Source: an uncultured Marinosulfonomonas sp. (GTDB lineage Bacteria > Pseudomonadota > Alphaproteobacteria > Rhodobacterales > Rhodobacteraceae). Taken from it: a stretch of DNA of 39,233 nucleotides. Positions 16,886-24,723 of this stretch are shown in pieces. The notes beneath the pieces are model-generated. The model made no database searches. It saw nothing but the letters and a program-made list of their open reading frames with translations, and was not told the origin of the DNA. The stretch covers positions 1 to 39,233 of the forward strand of contig CAMZKY010000037.1 in the NCBI GenBank assembly GCA_947311455.1. Reading direction: 5' to 3'. The position numbers were made by a program, and so were the translations under genes. Numbering within the stretch: position 1 is the stretch's first letter; every line of letters starts with the position of its first letter.

Positions 16886-18211
16886 TTGACATCTATCATT
16901 ACCAGCAAAATGAATGCCATAATTGGCAAGCGTTTCCCGGAACGGCGCGTATTTTTACGCACCGATAGGGAAACAAAATTCATCCGGCTGACGCCTGTCG
17001 CACAGCTTTTAGGCTGGGTCTTTAGTGCGTCTGTATTTGCCTGGGCCATTATTGCGACAGCCGTTATTCTTATGGATAATGTTGGATCCGGAAATGTTCG
17101 CGAGCGCGTAAAACGCGAACAGATCGCCTATGAAACACGTTTGAACGCCCTCTCTGGTGAGCGCGATACCCGTGCAAAAGAGGCCGGATTAGCCCATGAT
17201 CGGTTTGCCGTCGCCCTATCGCAGATCTCGCAGATGCAAACAGCTCTGTTAGCATCAGAAGAACGCCGCACTGAGCTTGAAACCGGAATTGATGTAATAC
17301 AATCAACATTGCGGCGCACGATTAAAGAACGCGATACCGCGCGTTTGGATGCAGAAAACCTTTCCTTGGCGTTAAATGACACTTCGCAAAATGCCAAAAC
17401 CGATGCAGGCCGTGCCACCGATGCTATTGGAACCGTTGATTTTTTGACGGCATCGCTTGGGCAAACTGCGGCAGAGCGTGATGCGATGGCCGTTCAGGCG
17501 GGTGTTGTGCGCGATCAGATGGCAGATCTGCAACTGCAAATGCAGCTTGAACAGCAGCGCACCGAACAGGTTTTTACGCAACTTGAAGACGCGCTCACCA
17601 TTTCGGTGAAACCGCTTGATAAAATGTTCAAAGCCGCCGGCCTGTCCAGCGAACGCCTGATCAGTCAGGTGCGCGCCAGATATTCCGGCCAAGGCGGGCC
17701 ATCCATGCCGTTGTCCATTTCCACCATGGGTCAATCCGATGTTGATCCTGAAACGTTGCGGGCTAACGGCATTTTGTCCACGCTGGATAAATTGAACCTG
17801 TATCGCATCGTCGCACAAAAAGCCCCGTTTTCCCTCCCTGTCAAAAGTGCATTCCGTTATACCAGCGGATTTGGCCGCCGTTGGGGGCGTATGCATAAAG
17901 GCACTGATTTTGCCGCGCCGATCGGTACTCCGGTTTATGCCACAGGCGATGGTGTGGTCACAAAAGCCGACTGGGGAACGGGATATGGCCGTGTAGTCTA
18001 TATTCAGCATGACTTTGGTCTTGAAACCCGTTATGCTCACTTATCAAAAATCCGCGTCAAAAAAGGACAACGCGTCGCCCGCGGCCAGCGCATTGGCGAT
18101 ATGGGCAACTCTGGACGTTCAACCGGCAGCCATCTACACTATGAAATCCGCGTAGGTGGCCGCGCAATCAACCCGATGACATATATTAAGGCAGCTAAAA
18201 ATGTTTTCTAA
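16886..18211 (+). CDS. M23 family metallopeptidase (peptidoglycan endopeptidase) with coiled coil
   Basis: Membrane-anchored LytM-type peptidase of 441 aa. A short cytoplasmic N-terminus ('RRVFLRTDRETKFIRLTP') precedes one membrane helix (about 40-63), a long coiled coil rich in E, R, Q and A (about 70-230) and a C-terminal M23 domain. Zinc ligands are visible in 'HKGTDFAAP' and 'HLHYE', so the enzyme looks catalytically intact and would cut peptide cross-links in the periplasm. The start is uncertain: TTG at 16886 is chosen because GGGGCAG sits in front of it and the resulting leader length resembles what I recall of Roseobacter homologues; the ATG at 16910 lacks a ribosome binding site. It overlaps the bactofilin gene by 11 nt, a pairing also known from cell-shape systems. 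Confidence 0.9.
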   Translation: MTSIITSKMNAIIGKRFPERRVFLRTDRETKFIRLTPVAQLLGWVFSASVFAWAIIATAVILMDNVGSGNVRERVKREQIAYETRLNALSGERDTRAKEAGLAHDRFAVALSQISQMQTALLASEERRTELETGIDVIQSTLRRTIKERDTARLDAENLSLALNDTSQNAKTDAGRATDAIGTVDFLTASLGQTAAERDAMAVQAGVVRDQMADLQLQMQLEQQRTEQVFTQLEDALTISVKPLDKMFKAAGLSSERLISQVRARYSGQGGPSMPLSISTMGQSDVDPETLRANGILSTLDKLNLYRIVAQKAPFSLPVKSAFRYTSGFGRRWGRMHKGTDFAAPIGTPVYATGDGVVTKADWGTGYGRVVYIQHDFGLETRYAHLSKIRVKKGQRVARGQRIGDMGNSGRSTGSHLHYEIRVGGRAINPMTYIKAAKNVF

Positions 18212-18728
18212 ATCACGTATCAACGAACCCGGACCTAAAAAAGCTGGCGAAAGCGAAGCCGATAAACCCGCAGCGCCCGCCGCCGCCCCGAAAAGCGATT
18301 TTCAAACGTCCGCTCCAAAACCCAAACCAACCGCATCTTTGATCTCGTCGGATCTGCATATTACCGGTAATTTACGTACAACTGGTGATATTCAGGTTGA
18401 AGGCCAGATTGATGGCGATATCCGCGCCCACCTTTTAACGGTTGGTGAAGGCGCAACAATTAAAGGCGAAGTGATTGCTGATGATGTTGTGGTAAATGGC
18501 CGCGTTAAAGGCACTGTTCGTGGCCTTAAGGTGCGACTAACATCAAGTGCGCAAGTGGAAGGTGATATCATTCACAAAACCATTGCTATTGAATCCGGAG
18601 CGCATTTTGAAGGATCCGTTCAACGTCAAGACGATCCTCTTTCAAACGGAAAACCCGCAGTACCAGCGGCGGCAGCTGCGGCAAAACCTGCAGCTGCTCC
18701 GGCCAAACCCGCCCCAAAAGCTAGATAA
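18201..18728 (+). CDS. Bactofilin
   Basis: 175-aa polymer-forming cytoskeletal protein. The central domain (about 45-145) has the bactofilin beta-helix repeats, for example 'SSDLHITGNLRTTGDIQVEGQIDGDIRA', 'LTVGEGATIKGEVIADDVVVNGRVKGTVRG' and 'VRLTSSAQVEGDIIHKTIAIESGAHFEG'. Disordered Pro/Ala/Lys-rich tails lie on both sides, as is usual. The ATG lies inside the end of the M23 gene (11-nt overlap, different frame), so the two are translated together. In other bacteria bactofilins position M23 peptidases or other wall enzymes; the same partnership is inferred here. A strong terminator follows, ending the operon. Confidence 0.95.
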   Translation: MFSKSRINEPGPKKAGESEADKPAAPAAAPKSDFQTSAPKPKPTASLISSDLHITGNLRTTGDIQVEGQIDGDIRAHLLTVGEGATIKGEVIADDVVVNGRVKGTVRGLKVRLTSSAQVEGDIIHKTIAIESGAHFEGSVQRQDDPLSNGKPAVPAAAAAAKPAAAPAKPAPKAR

Positions 18729-18748
18729 GTATTCAAACCAACAAAAAT

Positions 18749-18778
18749 GGCGCCCTGCACTCTGCGGGCGCCTTTTTT
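18749..18778 (+). terminator. Rho-independent terminator after bactofilin
   Basis: GGCGCCC and GGGCGCC form a perfect 7-bp GC stem that can be extended by GCA/TGC, followed by six T. It lies about 20 nt after the bactofilin stop. Confidence 0.93.
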
Positions 18779-18794
18779 CGTGTTTACAGAACGG

Positions 18795-19467
18795 TTATTC
18801 TGGGTCGGTTAGTGCCAAACGGTACAGATGCCATTTTGCATGGCCTAGAACGGGAAACACCACCAACAATCCCAGGAATGCCGGTATCATTCCGACAAAA
18901 ACCAAAGCTGACAGCATAACAGGCCAAACAAGCATTACCGGAAGATTTTGGAAAACTGTCTGAAAGCTTAAGATCATCGCCGTAACAAAATCAATTTCAC
19001 GATCAAGCAAAAGTGGCATACCCATCACGGTGATTGAATATAACAACATCGCCAAAAGCCCAGAACATAAAGATCAACAAAACGACCATTATCATTGATG
19101 GAAGCTGCCGGTTTCTTTGGCGATATGCCATTGCCAGTAAGGGGACGAATTTAACCCGCTCGCCCTTCTCCCGTGTTCGGCTGATTTCACATAGGCCAAT
19201 CGCTGCAAATGGGCCGATGATCAACGGGAAACCAAAACCGGCGATAAACACCCAATAGGTTTCGCCGGTCATTGTTGTTAGTATATAGATCAGCAATCCG
19301 CCAACAACATAAAATCCACCAAAAAACATGCCATACAGCGGACAGTCGGTGAAATTTTTCCACCCTTTGCGTAACGCTTCGCTTAACATCGCCATCGCCA
19401 TCGCCATCGTCACCGTTTCAATTTCAGGAACGACCGATGCTTCTAAATGTGTGTCCCTTACCGTCAT
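18795..19467 (-). pseudogene. Disrupted DUF2189 integral membrane protein gene
   Basis: Two overlapping minus-strand frames together encode one DUF2189-type protein. The first (19467 to 19003) begins 'MTVRDTHLEASVVPEIETV' and carries the first helices ('DCPLYGMFFGGFYVVGGLLIYIL', 'FGFPLIIGPFAAIGLCEISR', 'QLPSMIMVVLLIFMFWAF'). It then runs into non-homologous 'GDVVIFNHRDGYATFA'. The second frame, offset by 1 nt, supplies 'LAMLLYSITVMGMPLLLDREIDFVTAMILSF' and the C-terminal 'FLGLLVVFPVLGHAKWHLYRLAL'. The switch lies near 19053-19060, at a run of four T. Even if rejoined, the product would be about 223 aa; I recall family members of about 260 aa, with a loop between helices 3 and 4 that is missing here. 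An out-of-frame internal deletion is therefore likelier than a single-base error. A perfect FNR-type box and a good ribosome binding site (GGGAGGA) remain upstream. Confidence 0.75.
19387..19410. repeat. In-frame hexamer microsatellite (CATCGC)3 CATCGT
   Basis: Four head-to-tail hexamers lie within the N-terminal part of the DUF2189 gene; on the coding strand they give the peptide run TMAMAMAM. The 6-nt period keeps frame when copies are gained or lost, so this repeat does not explain the frame break downstream. Confidence 0.85.
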
Positions 19468-19533
19468 TTTTATGTATCCTCCCGATTGTTTTATGGAAAG
19501 GCTACGGGTTGAACACGGAAATCAGCAAGGGGT

Positions 19534-19553
19534 AATTTGATCTAGATCAAATT
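19534..19553. promoter_or_regulatory. FNR/FnrL-type box in a perfect 20-bp palindrome
   Basis: AATTTGATCTAGATCAAATT is perfectly self-complementary and contains TTGAT-N4-ATCAA (19537-19550), the exact FNR-family consensus. Its centre is about 76 nt upstream of the DUF2189 ATG. On the other side lies only the 3' end of prfB, so DUF2189 is the only sensible target. In alphaproteobacteria such sites serve FnrL, Dnr or NnrR proteins under low oxygen or nitric oxide. Confidence 0.8.
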
Positions 19554-19562
19554 AAAACGGTG

Positions 19563-20690
19563 TTATTCGTCATTTTGGGCCTCGGCGCGCGATTTTCCGG
19601 CGACATTCATCGCCAAAGTCGCGGCCATAAGTCCGTCAAGATCACCGTTCAAAACGCCTTGGGTGTCGGATGTTTCAAAATTTGTGCGCAAATCTTTGAC
19701 CATTTGATAGGGTTGCAGAACATAGGACCGTATCTGATTGCCCCATCCAGCATCGCCTTTATTCTCGTGGGCATCGTTGATTGCCTGATTTCGGCGATCA
19801 AGCTCGATTTGATATAAACGCGATTTCAATGCTTTCATTGCGATATCACGGTTTTGGTGCTGTGATTTTTGTGAACTGGTGACAACAATATTTGTTGGAA
19901 TATGGGTGATCCGAACAGCGGAATCCGTGGTATTTACGTGCTGGCCACCTGCCCCGCTCGAACGATATGTATCAATGCGGATGTCAGACGGATTGATATC
20001 AATTTCAATATTGTCATCCACCACAGGATAAACCCAAACCGAGCTAAAAGATGTGTGCCGTTTGGCGGCGCTGTCAAACGGGGATATGCGCACCAAACGA
20101 TGCACGCCGCTTTCGGATTTTAACCACCCGTAGGCATTGGGGCCACTGATCTTGTAAGCAACCGATTTAATCCCGGCTTCTTCGCCCGGCGTTTCGGATT
20201 GCAATTCTACTTTATAGCCTTTCTTTTCGGCCCACCGAATATACATGCGCGCCAGCATGCTGGCCCAGTCACAACTTTCTGTGCCCCCTGCCCCGGAGTT
20301 GATTTCCAGAAAGGTATCGTTGCCATCGGCTTCACCATCCAGCAACGCTTCTAATTCCTTTTTGGCGGCAGTTTTGGCCAAAGCAAGCAAGGCTTTTTCA
20401 GCCTCATCCACCATGTTTTGGTCTTCTTCCATTTCCGCCAATTCGATCATTTCGACATTGTCGCGCATTTCTGTGCCGATATCCTCATATGTTTTAATCG
20501 CATCCAATAACGACTGCCTGTCGCGCATCAATTTTTGGGCTTTGTCGGGATCATCCCATAGCGTCGGGTCTTCGACGCGGGCATCAAACTCTTCCAAACG
20601 ATGTTTGGCGCTATCCCAATCCATGCGTTGGCGCAGTAATTCAAGTGATTTTTCGATTGCTTGGACTGTGTTTTCGATTTCTGCGCGCAT
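19563..20690 (-). CDS. prfB: Peptide chain release factor 2
   Basis: RF2 terminates translation at UGA and UAA codons. The 375-aa frame has the tripeptide 'SPF' stop-codon recognition motif (in '[15 protein letters not shown]') and the peptidyl-tRNA hydrolysis motif GGQ (in '[20 protein letters not shown]'). Domain 1 is the helical '[31 protein letters not shown]'. The reading frame is continuous from the N-terminus, so the autoregulatory +1 frameshift at an early in-frame UGA, known from E. coli prfB, is absent. The gene lies 84 nt downstream of mrcA in the same direction and may be part of the same transcript. Confidence 0.97.
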   Translation of the reverse strand: MRAEIENTVQAIEKSLELLRQRMDWDSAKHRLEEFDARVEDPTLWDDPDKAQKLMRDRQSLLDAIKTYEDIGTEMRDNVEMIELAEMEEDQNMVDEAEKALLALAKTAAKKELEALLDGEADGNDTFLEINSGAGGTESCDWASMLARMYIRWAEKKGYKVELQSETPGEEAGIKSVAYKISGPNAYGWLKSESGVHRLVRISPFDSAAKRHTSFSSVWVYPVVDDNIEIDINPSDIRIDTYRSSGAGGQHVNTTDSAVRITHIPTNIVVTSSQKSQHQNRDIAMKALKSRLYQIELDRRNQAINDAHENKGDAGWGNQIRSYVLQPYQMVKDLRTNFETSDTQGVLNGDLDGLMAATLAMNVAGKSRAEAQNDE

Positions 20691-20774
20691 GTTGTAAACC
20701 TTGGTTTTATGTATCTGCTTGGGTCATAGCAATCGGCACCCACAGGGGCAATAGAGCGTAATCAAAGGAATTGG

Positions 20775-23318
20775 TTAATACAAGCCGCCAGAGGACAATG
20801 ATCCAAAGTTGGCTTTTCCGCCCAGTGTAACGGCTTGACCCGTTGATGTGGTCACCTGTGTTGCGTCTTGAACTTCATTAAACAAAGGCAAGTCGGCCCC
20901 CATCGCAAAGCCACCATCAAACATCAAACCAAAAACAGGTTCTTCTCCGTCCCGAAAATATTCGGCAATCACATTTGGGCCTGAGGCACTATCAGAAAGA
21001 CGTTCACCGGAATAGCGATCAATTTTAAGGAAATGCCCCCCCGGAGGCACAGCAAACGGGCCACCACCATATTTTTTTGTCGCGACTTTCATGAATTCGT
21101 TAAACACAGGCGCACACATGGATCCCCCAAAGGCACCTCTGCCCAAGGTTCTAGGGGTATCAAACCCCATATAACAGCCGGCAACGATATTTGAGGTAAA
21201 TCCTGTGAACCAAACATCTTTGGCTTCATTGGTCGTACCGGTTTTACCAGCGACAGGTACACCAAGATTAATGCGGCCTTTTGCCGTTCCGCGCAAAACC
21301 ACACCCTGCATCATCGAGCGGATCTGGTAGGCCGTAATTGCATCAATAACACGCTCCCGATTCGATATAACACGCGGTGCGCGCCCTGCTTCCAAATTGG
21401 CAATACTGCATTCATCGCACACGCGCTTGTCTTGACGAAAGACGGTATTCCCATAGCGATCCTGCACGCGGTCAACCAGTGTCGGCTCAATACGTTCGCC
21501 GCCATTTGCAATCATCGCATAGGCCGTTACAATCCGCATCAAGGTGGTTTCCTGACTGCCTAAGGCATTTGAAAGATACGGGTTCATCCGGTCATACACC
21601 CCAAAGCGCTCCGCATAAGAGGCCACGACATCCATACCGATTTCATTTGCCAAACGAACAGTCATCACGTTACGAGATTGCTCAATTCCGGTGCGTAACG
21701 GTGTGGGGCCATAAAACTTCTTAGAGGAATTTAGCGGGCGCCAAATGCCTTGCCCTGTAGAAATTTCTAGCGGTGCATCCACAACAATCGTGGCTGGCGT
21801 ATAGCCGCTATCCAATGCAGCGGCATAGACAAACGGCTTAAAGTTTGATCCGGGCTGACGCAGGGCTTGGGTTGCGCGGTTAAACACCGAGTTTTGATAC
21901 GAAAACCCGCCTTGCATGGCAATCACGCGGCCTGTGTGAACATCCATCGCCATAAATCCACCCTGAACCTCGGGGATTTGGCGTAATGTCCAGCGGATAA
22001 AGCTGCCGTCGCTGTCTTTGGTCATGGCACGCACCAGAACAACATCCCCCACATCCAAAAGATCGGATGCTTTGCGCGCTTTGCGGCCCAGTTTGCCGCT
22101 TGCAAGGCGTTTACGCGCCCATGTCACATCTTTGGCGATAATCCAGTGGCCATCAGAATCTTCTTCAATGCTTTCGATACCGATCCGCGCATTGTTGCCC
22201 GAAATCGCCAAAACCACTGCGGGATGCCAAACGCTGTTCAAATTCACGTCACGCGCAATCTTCACTTTGGCAAGCGCCGCACGCCAGCTTTCTTCGCTGG
22301 TGAGCAGATCTGCTGCCAGCGTTTTACCAGTGCCGCGCCATACGCCTTTTTGGCGGTCATATTTCTCAAGGCCACGGCGCAAGGCTTCGGCGGCTTTGAC
22401 TTGCAAATCAGGATCAACAGTGGCGCGAATACTAAGGCCACCGGAGAAAAATTCGCCTTCACCAAAATCACGGGTTAACTGGCGGCGAATTTCATCGGTG
22501 AAATAATCGCGTGGTGGCAATGATTTTTTAAATCCGTCGAAATCGCCGTTTTGCACTGTTAGTAATGGCGCTTCTTTGGCGCTTTCGTAGACGCCTTTTG
22601 TGAGATACCCGTTTTGGAACATTTCGCGCAAAACATAATTTCGCCGGTTAATTGCCCGCTCGTGTTGGCGCACCGGATGATAATTAGATGGCGCTTTGGG
22701 CAACACAGCCAGATAGGCGGCCTCTTGTGGATTCAGTTGATCCAGTGTTTTGTTAAAATAGGTTTGTGAGGCTGCGGCAACGCCATAGCTGTTTTGACCT
22801 AGAAAAATCTCGTTCAAGTATAATTCAAGGATTTTGTCTTTGCTTAGTGTGCCTTCCAACCGTGTTGCAAGAATCAATTCCTTGATTTTACGCTCGGCTT
22901 TTCTGTCGGAACTAAGCAGAAAAATCTTCATAACCTGTTGCGTAATCGTTGAGGCCCCGCGGGCACGCCCGCCTTTTGCCGCGTCAATCGCCGCGCTTAC
23001 AATCCCGCGCACATCATAGCCCTTGTGGGTATAAAAGTTTTTATCCTCGGCCGAAATAAAGGCTTGGCGCACCAGTGGTGGGATTTCCTCGATTGGGGCA
23101 AACAGGCGTCGTTCCTTGGCGAATTCATCAATAATACGCCCCTCACCCGAATAAATCCGGCTGATGGTGGGCGGTGTGTATTGCGCCAGCGATTCATGGC
23201 TGGGCAAATCCTTGCTATACATCCAGAAAATCGCGGCCAAGCTGAGCGCTCCGAAAAACGCGGCGATGGTTAGCCACGAAAATATTGCGCCAAAAAATGA
23301 TAATATTGCCCTGAGCAA
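20775..23318 (-). CDS. mrcA: Penicillin-binding protein 1A (bifunctional transglycosylase/transpeptidase)
   Basis: 847-aa class A PBP that polymerises and cross-links peptidoglycan. A membrane anchor (about 5-33) is followed by the GT51 transglycosylase domain with catalytic 'SAEDKNFYTHKG' (Glu91) and 'GASTITQQVMK', an inserted OB-like region, and the transpeptidase domain with SxxK as 'SNFKPF' (about Ser490), SxN as 'SRNVMTVRLA' and KTG as 'KTGTTNEAKDVWFTGF' (about 690). The start codon is TTG, supported by GGAGAG upstream and by the 'MLRAILSFFGAIFSWL' beginning, which matches what I recall of Rhodobacterales homologues. A good sigma70-type promoter lies immediately upstream. The amidase gene upstream suggests a cell-wall cluster. 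Confidence 0.96.
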   Translation of the reverse strand: MLRAILSFFGAIFSWLTIAAFFGALSLAAIFWMYSKDLPSHESLAQYTPPTISRIYSGEGRIIDEFAKERRLFAPIEEIPPLVRQAFISAEDKNFYTHKGYDVRGIVSAAIDAAKGGRARGASTITQQVMKIFLLSSDRKAERKIKELILATRLEGTLSKDKILELYLNEIFLGQNSYGVAAASQTYFNKTLDQLNPQEAAYLAVLPKAPSNYHPVRQHERAINRRNYVLREMFQNGYLTKGVYESAKEAPLLTVQNGDFDGFKKSLPPRDYFTDEIRRQLTRDFGEGEFFSGGLSIRATVDPDLQVKAAEALRRGLEKYDRQKGVWRGTGKTLAADLLTSEESWRAALAKVKIARDVNLNSVWHPAVVLAISGNNARIGIESIEEDSDGHWIIAKDVTWARKRLASGKLGRKARKASDLLDVGDVVLVRAMTKDSDGSFIRWTLRQIPEVQGGFMAMDVHTGRVIAMQGGFSYQNSVFNRATQALRQPGSNFKPFVYAAALDSGYTPATIVVDAPLEISTGQGIWRPLNSSKKFYGPTPLRTGIEQSRNVMTVRLANEIGMDVVASYAERFGVYDRMNPYLSNALGSQETTLMRIVTAYAMIANGGERIEPTLVDRVQDRYGNTVFRQDKRVCDECSIANLEAGRAPRVISNRERVIDAITAYQIRSMMQGVVLRGTAKGRINLGVPVAGKTGTTNEAKDVWFTGFTSNIVAGCYMGFDTPRTLGRGAFGGSMCAPVFNEFMKVATKKYGGGPFAVPPGGHFLKIDRYSGERLSDSASGPNVIAEYFRDGEEPVFGLMFDGGFAMGADLPLFNEVQDATQVTTSTGQAVTLGGKANFGSLSSGGLY

Positions 23319-23346
23319 ATCCGCTCTCCGTTCACTGCTTACGCAC

Positions 23347-23375
23347 TATATAGGGTGTCTGGGTCATAGGGTCAA
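23347..23375 (-). promoter_or_regulatory. sigma70-type promoter for mrcA
   Basis: On the minus strand TTGACC, a 17-nt spacer and TATATA form a near-consensus promoter. Its -10 ends 29 nt before the mrcA start, leaving a short leader with the ribosome binding site. It implies that mrcA (and perhaps prfB) can be transcribed independently of the amidase gene. Confidence 0.6.
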
Positions 23376-23460
23376 AACACCATCTGCACAAAACACACCT
23401 AATTTACCAATTTTTTGCCAAGGGCGGTGAAACAAGCATAGTCTTGCCGATCATCCCGCT

Positions 23461-24672
23461 TTATTGGCGCATCCGTTTTCTAAGTTGTTCATCGGAGCTG
23501 GCCCAATGCTCTAGTGCGATCCGAATCCCCAAAGCCGCGCGCGCGCGCCACACCTGCGATCCAAGGTTTAAAAAATCAGCATCATCCGACATAAATCCAA
23601 GTTCGATCAAAACAGATGGGAAATCCGCCGCCTTTAATACCGCAAAACCGCCCGATTGTAGCGGCTTGCGATGCATGCGCCCAATTGAGGCGCGCAATCC
23701 TTCAACCAGTTCTTTAGCCAGCTTTTCCGATCTGGGCGCTGTTTCCACACGGGCCAGATCAATCAACACGGTGGCAATTTCATCGCCCTGCTGCGCCAGA
23801 TCAATACCTCCTAAAATATCATCGCGCTTGTGCCGTTCAACCAGAATTTCGGTGGCGCGATCACTGGATTTTTCTGCAAGCACATAAACAGTTGCCCCCG
23901 CTGCCCCGCCGGATTCCAGAATGTCGGCATGTAACGAGATGAAAACATCAGCAGAGGCCGCGCGCGCAAGACTGACGCGGGTTTCTAATGGTATAAATTC
24001 ATCTTTATCCCGTGTCAAAACCACATCGAATGCACCACTTTTGATCAGCTCGTCCTTAAGGGAGCGCGCAAATCCTAGCATCAGTTTGGCTTCGCTTACC
24101 CCGTCTCGCTCTGCGCCGGGATCAAGGCCGCCATGCCCGGGATCAAGCACCACAACCAAACGTTTTCGCGGCACAGGTTTGCGCGATATGATCCGGGCTG
24201 GCGCCTTATCATCCGGTGCGCCGGAATGTGCGGTAAACGCGGCAAACGTTGCCTTTTCAAGCGTTATTCTGGCCGTTGCTGCACCACTATTCACGTTGGT
24301 TTGCATTTGCACCAAGCGAATTGTCATCGGGCCGTTTAAATCTACAACCATACGCGACCAGCTGTCTTGATAGCGGCCAAACCTTACATTTTTAGCGGCA
24401 CCTTGCGTTAAAATGCCTGCTGAATTCGCCTCACCCCATTGAATTTCTTTGAAATCCGCAACCAATCGCGGCGGATCTGTCAGAGTGAACACCCGATAGG
24501 GCACCGGCTGGGACAGCGACAATTCAATCGTTAAATCTCTGCCAGCCATCCGAATAGATGATCCAACGGGATTATACCGAGCAAGGGCGGTGAAATCTTG
24601 TGAAATACTTGGAAGCACACCAATAATATTCCAAAAGAACACCGCCATAATCGTGTAAAATACAGTTTTCAT
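23461..24672 (-). CDS. N-acetylmuramoyl-L-alanine amidase with AMIN domain
   Basis: Periplasmic AmiC-type amidase, 403 aa, that removes stem peptides from glycan strands during cell separation. A signal peptide (about 1-25, 'VFFWNIIGVLPSISQ') is followed by an AMIN domain (about 35-140, 'PYRVFTLTDPPRLVADF') for septal targeting. The amidase_3 zinc domain (about 172-395) follows, with ligands and catalytic residues in 'LDPGHGGLDPG' (His180), 'GVSEAKL' (Glu194), 'SLHAD' and 'VLIELGFMSDDAD'. The C-terminus is basic. It lies 142 nt upstream of mrcA on the same strand; the aminotransferase gene precedes it. The catalytic set is complete, so EnvC/NlpD-like activation may be needed, as in relatives. 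Confidence 0.93.
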   Translation of the reverse strand: MKTVFYTIMAVFFWNIIGVLPSISQDFTALARYNPVGSSIRMAGRDLTIELSLSQPVPYRVFTLTDPPRLVADFKEIQWGEANSAGILTQGAAKNVRFGRYQDSWSRMVVDLNGPMTIRLVQMQTNVNSGAATARITLEKATFAAFTAHSGAPDDKAPARIISRKPVPRKRLVVVLDPGHGGLDPGAERDGVSEAKLMLGFARSLKDELIKSGAFDVVLTRDKDEFIPLETRVSLARAASADVFISLHADILESGGAAGATVYVLAEKSSDRATEILVERHKRDDILGGIDLAQQGDEIATVLIDLARVETAPRSEKLAKELVEGLRASIGRMHRKPLQSGGFAVLKAADFPSVLIELGFMSDDADFLNLGSQVWRARAALGIRIALEHWASSDEQLRKRMRQ

Positions 24673-24723
24673 TTGCTCGTCTTTTTTATCAAGCCTATCA
24701 GCACAAGAAAATTCAATCCAGCC

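Noticed and set aside
17372-18040. 222-aa minus-strand ORF opposite the M23 gene
   Set aside because: Shadow of an M23 gene with intact zinc motifs.
19030-19080. Programmed frameshift as an explanation for the split DUF2189 frames
   Set aside because: Only a T4 run, no slippery heptamer with a downstream structure seen, and part of the protein is missing even after rejoining.
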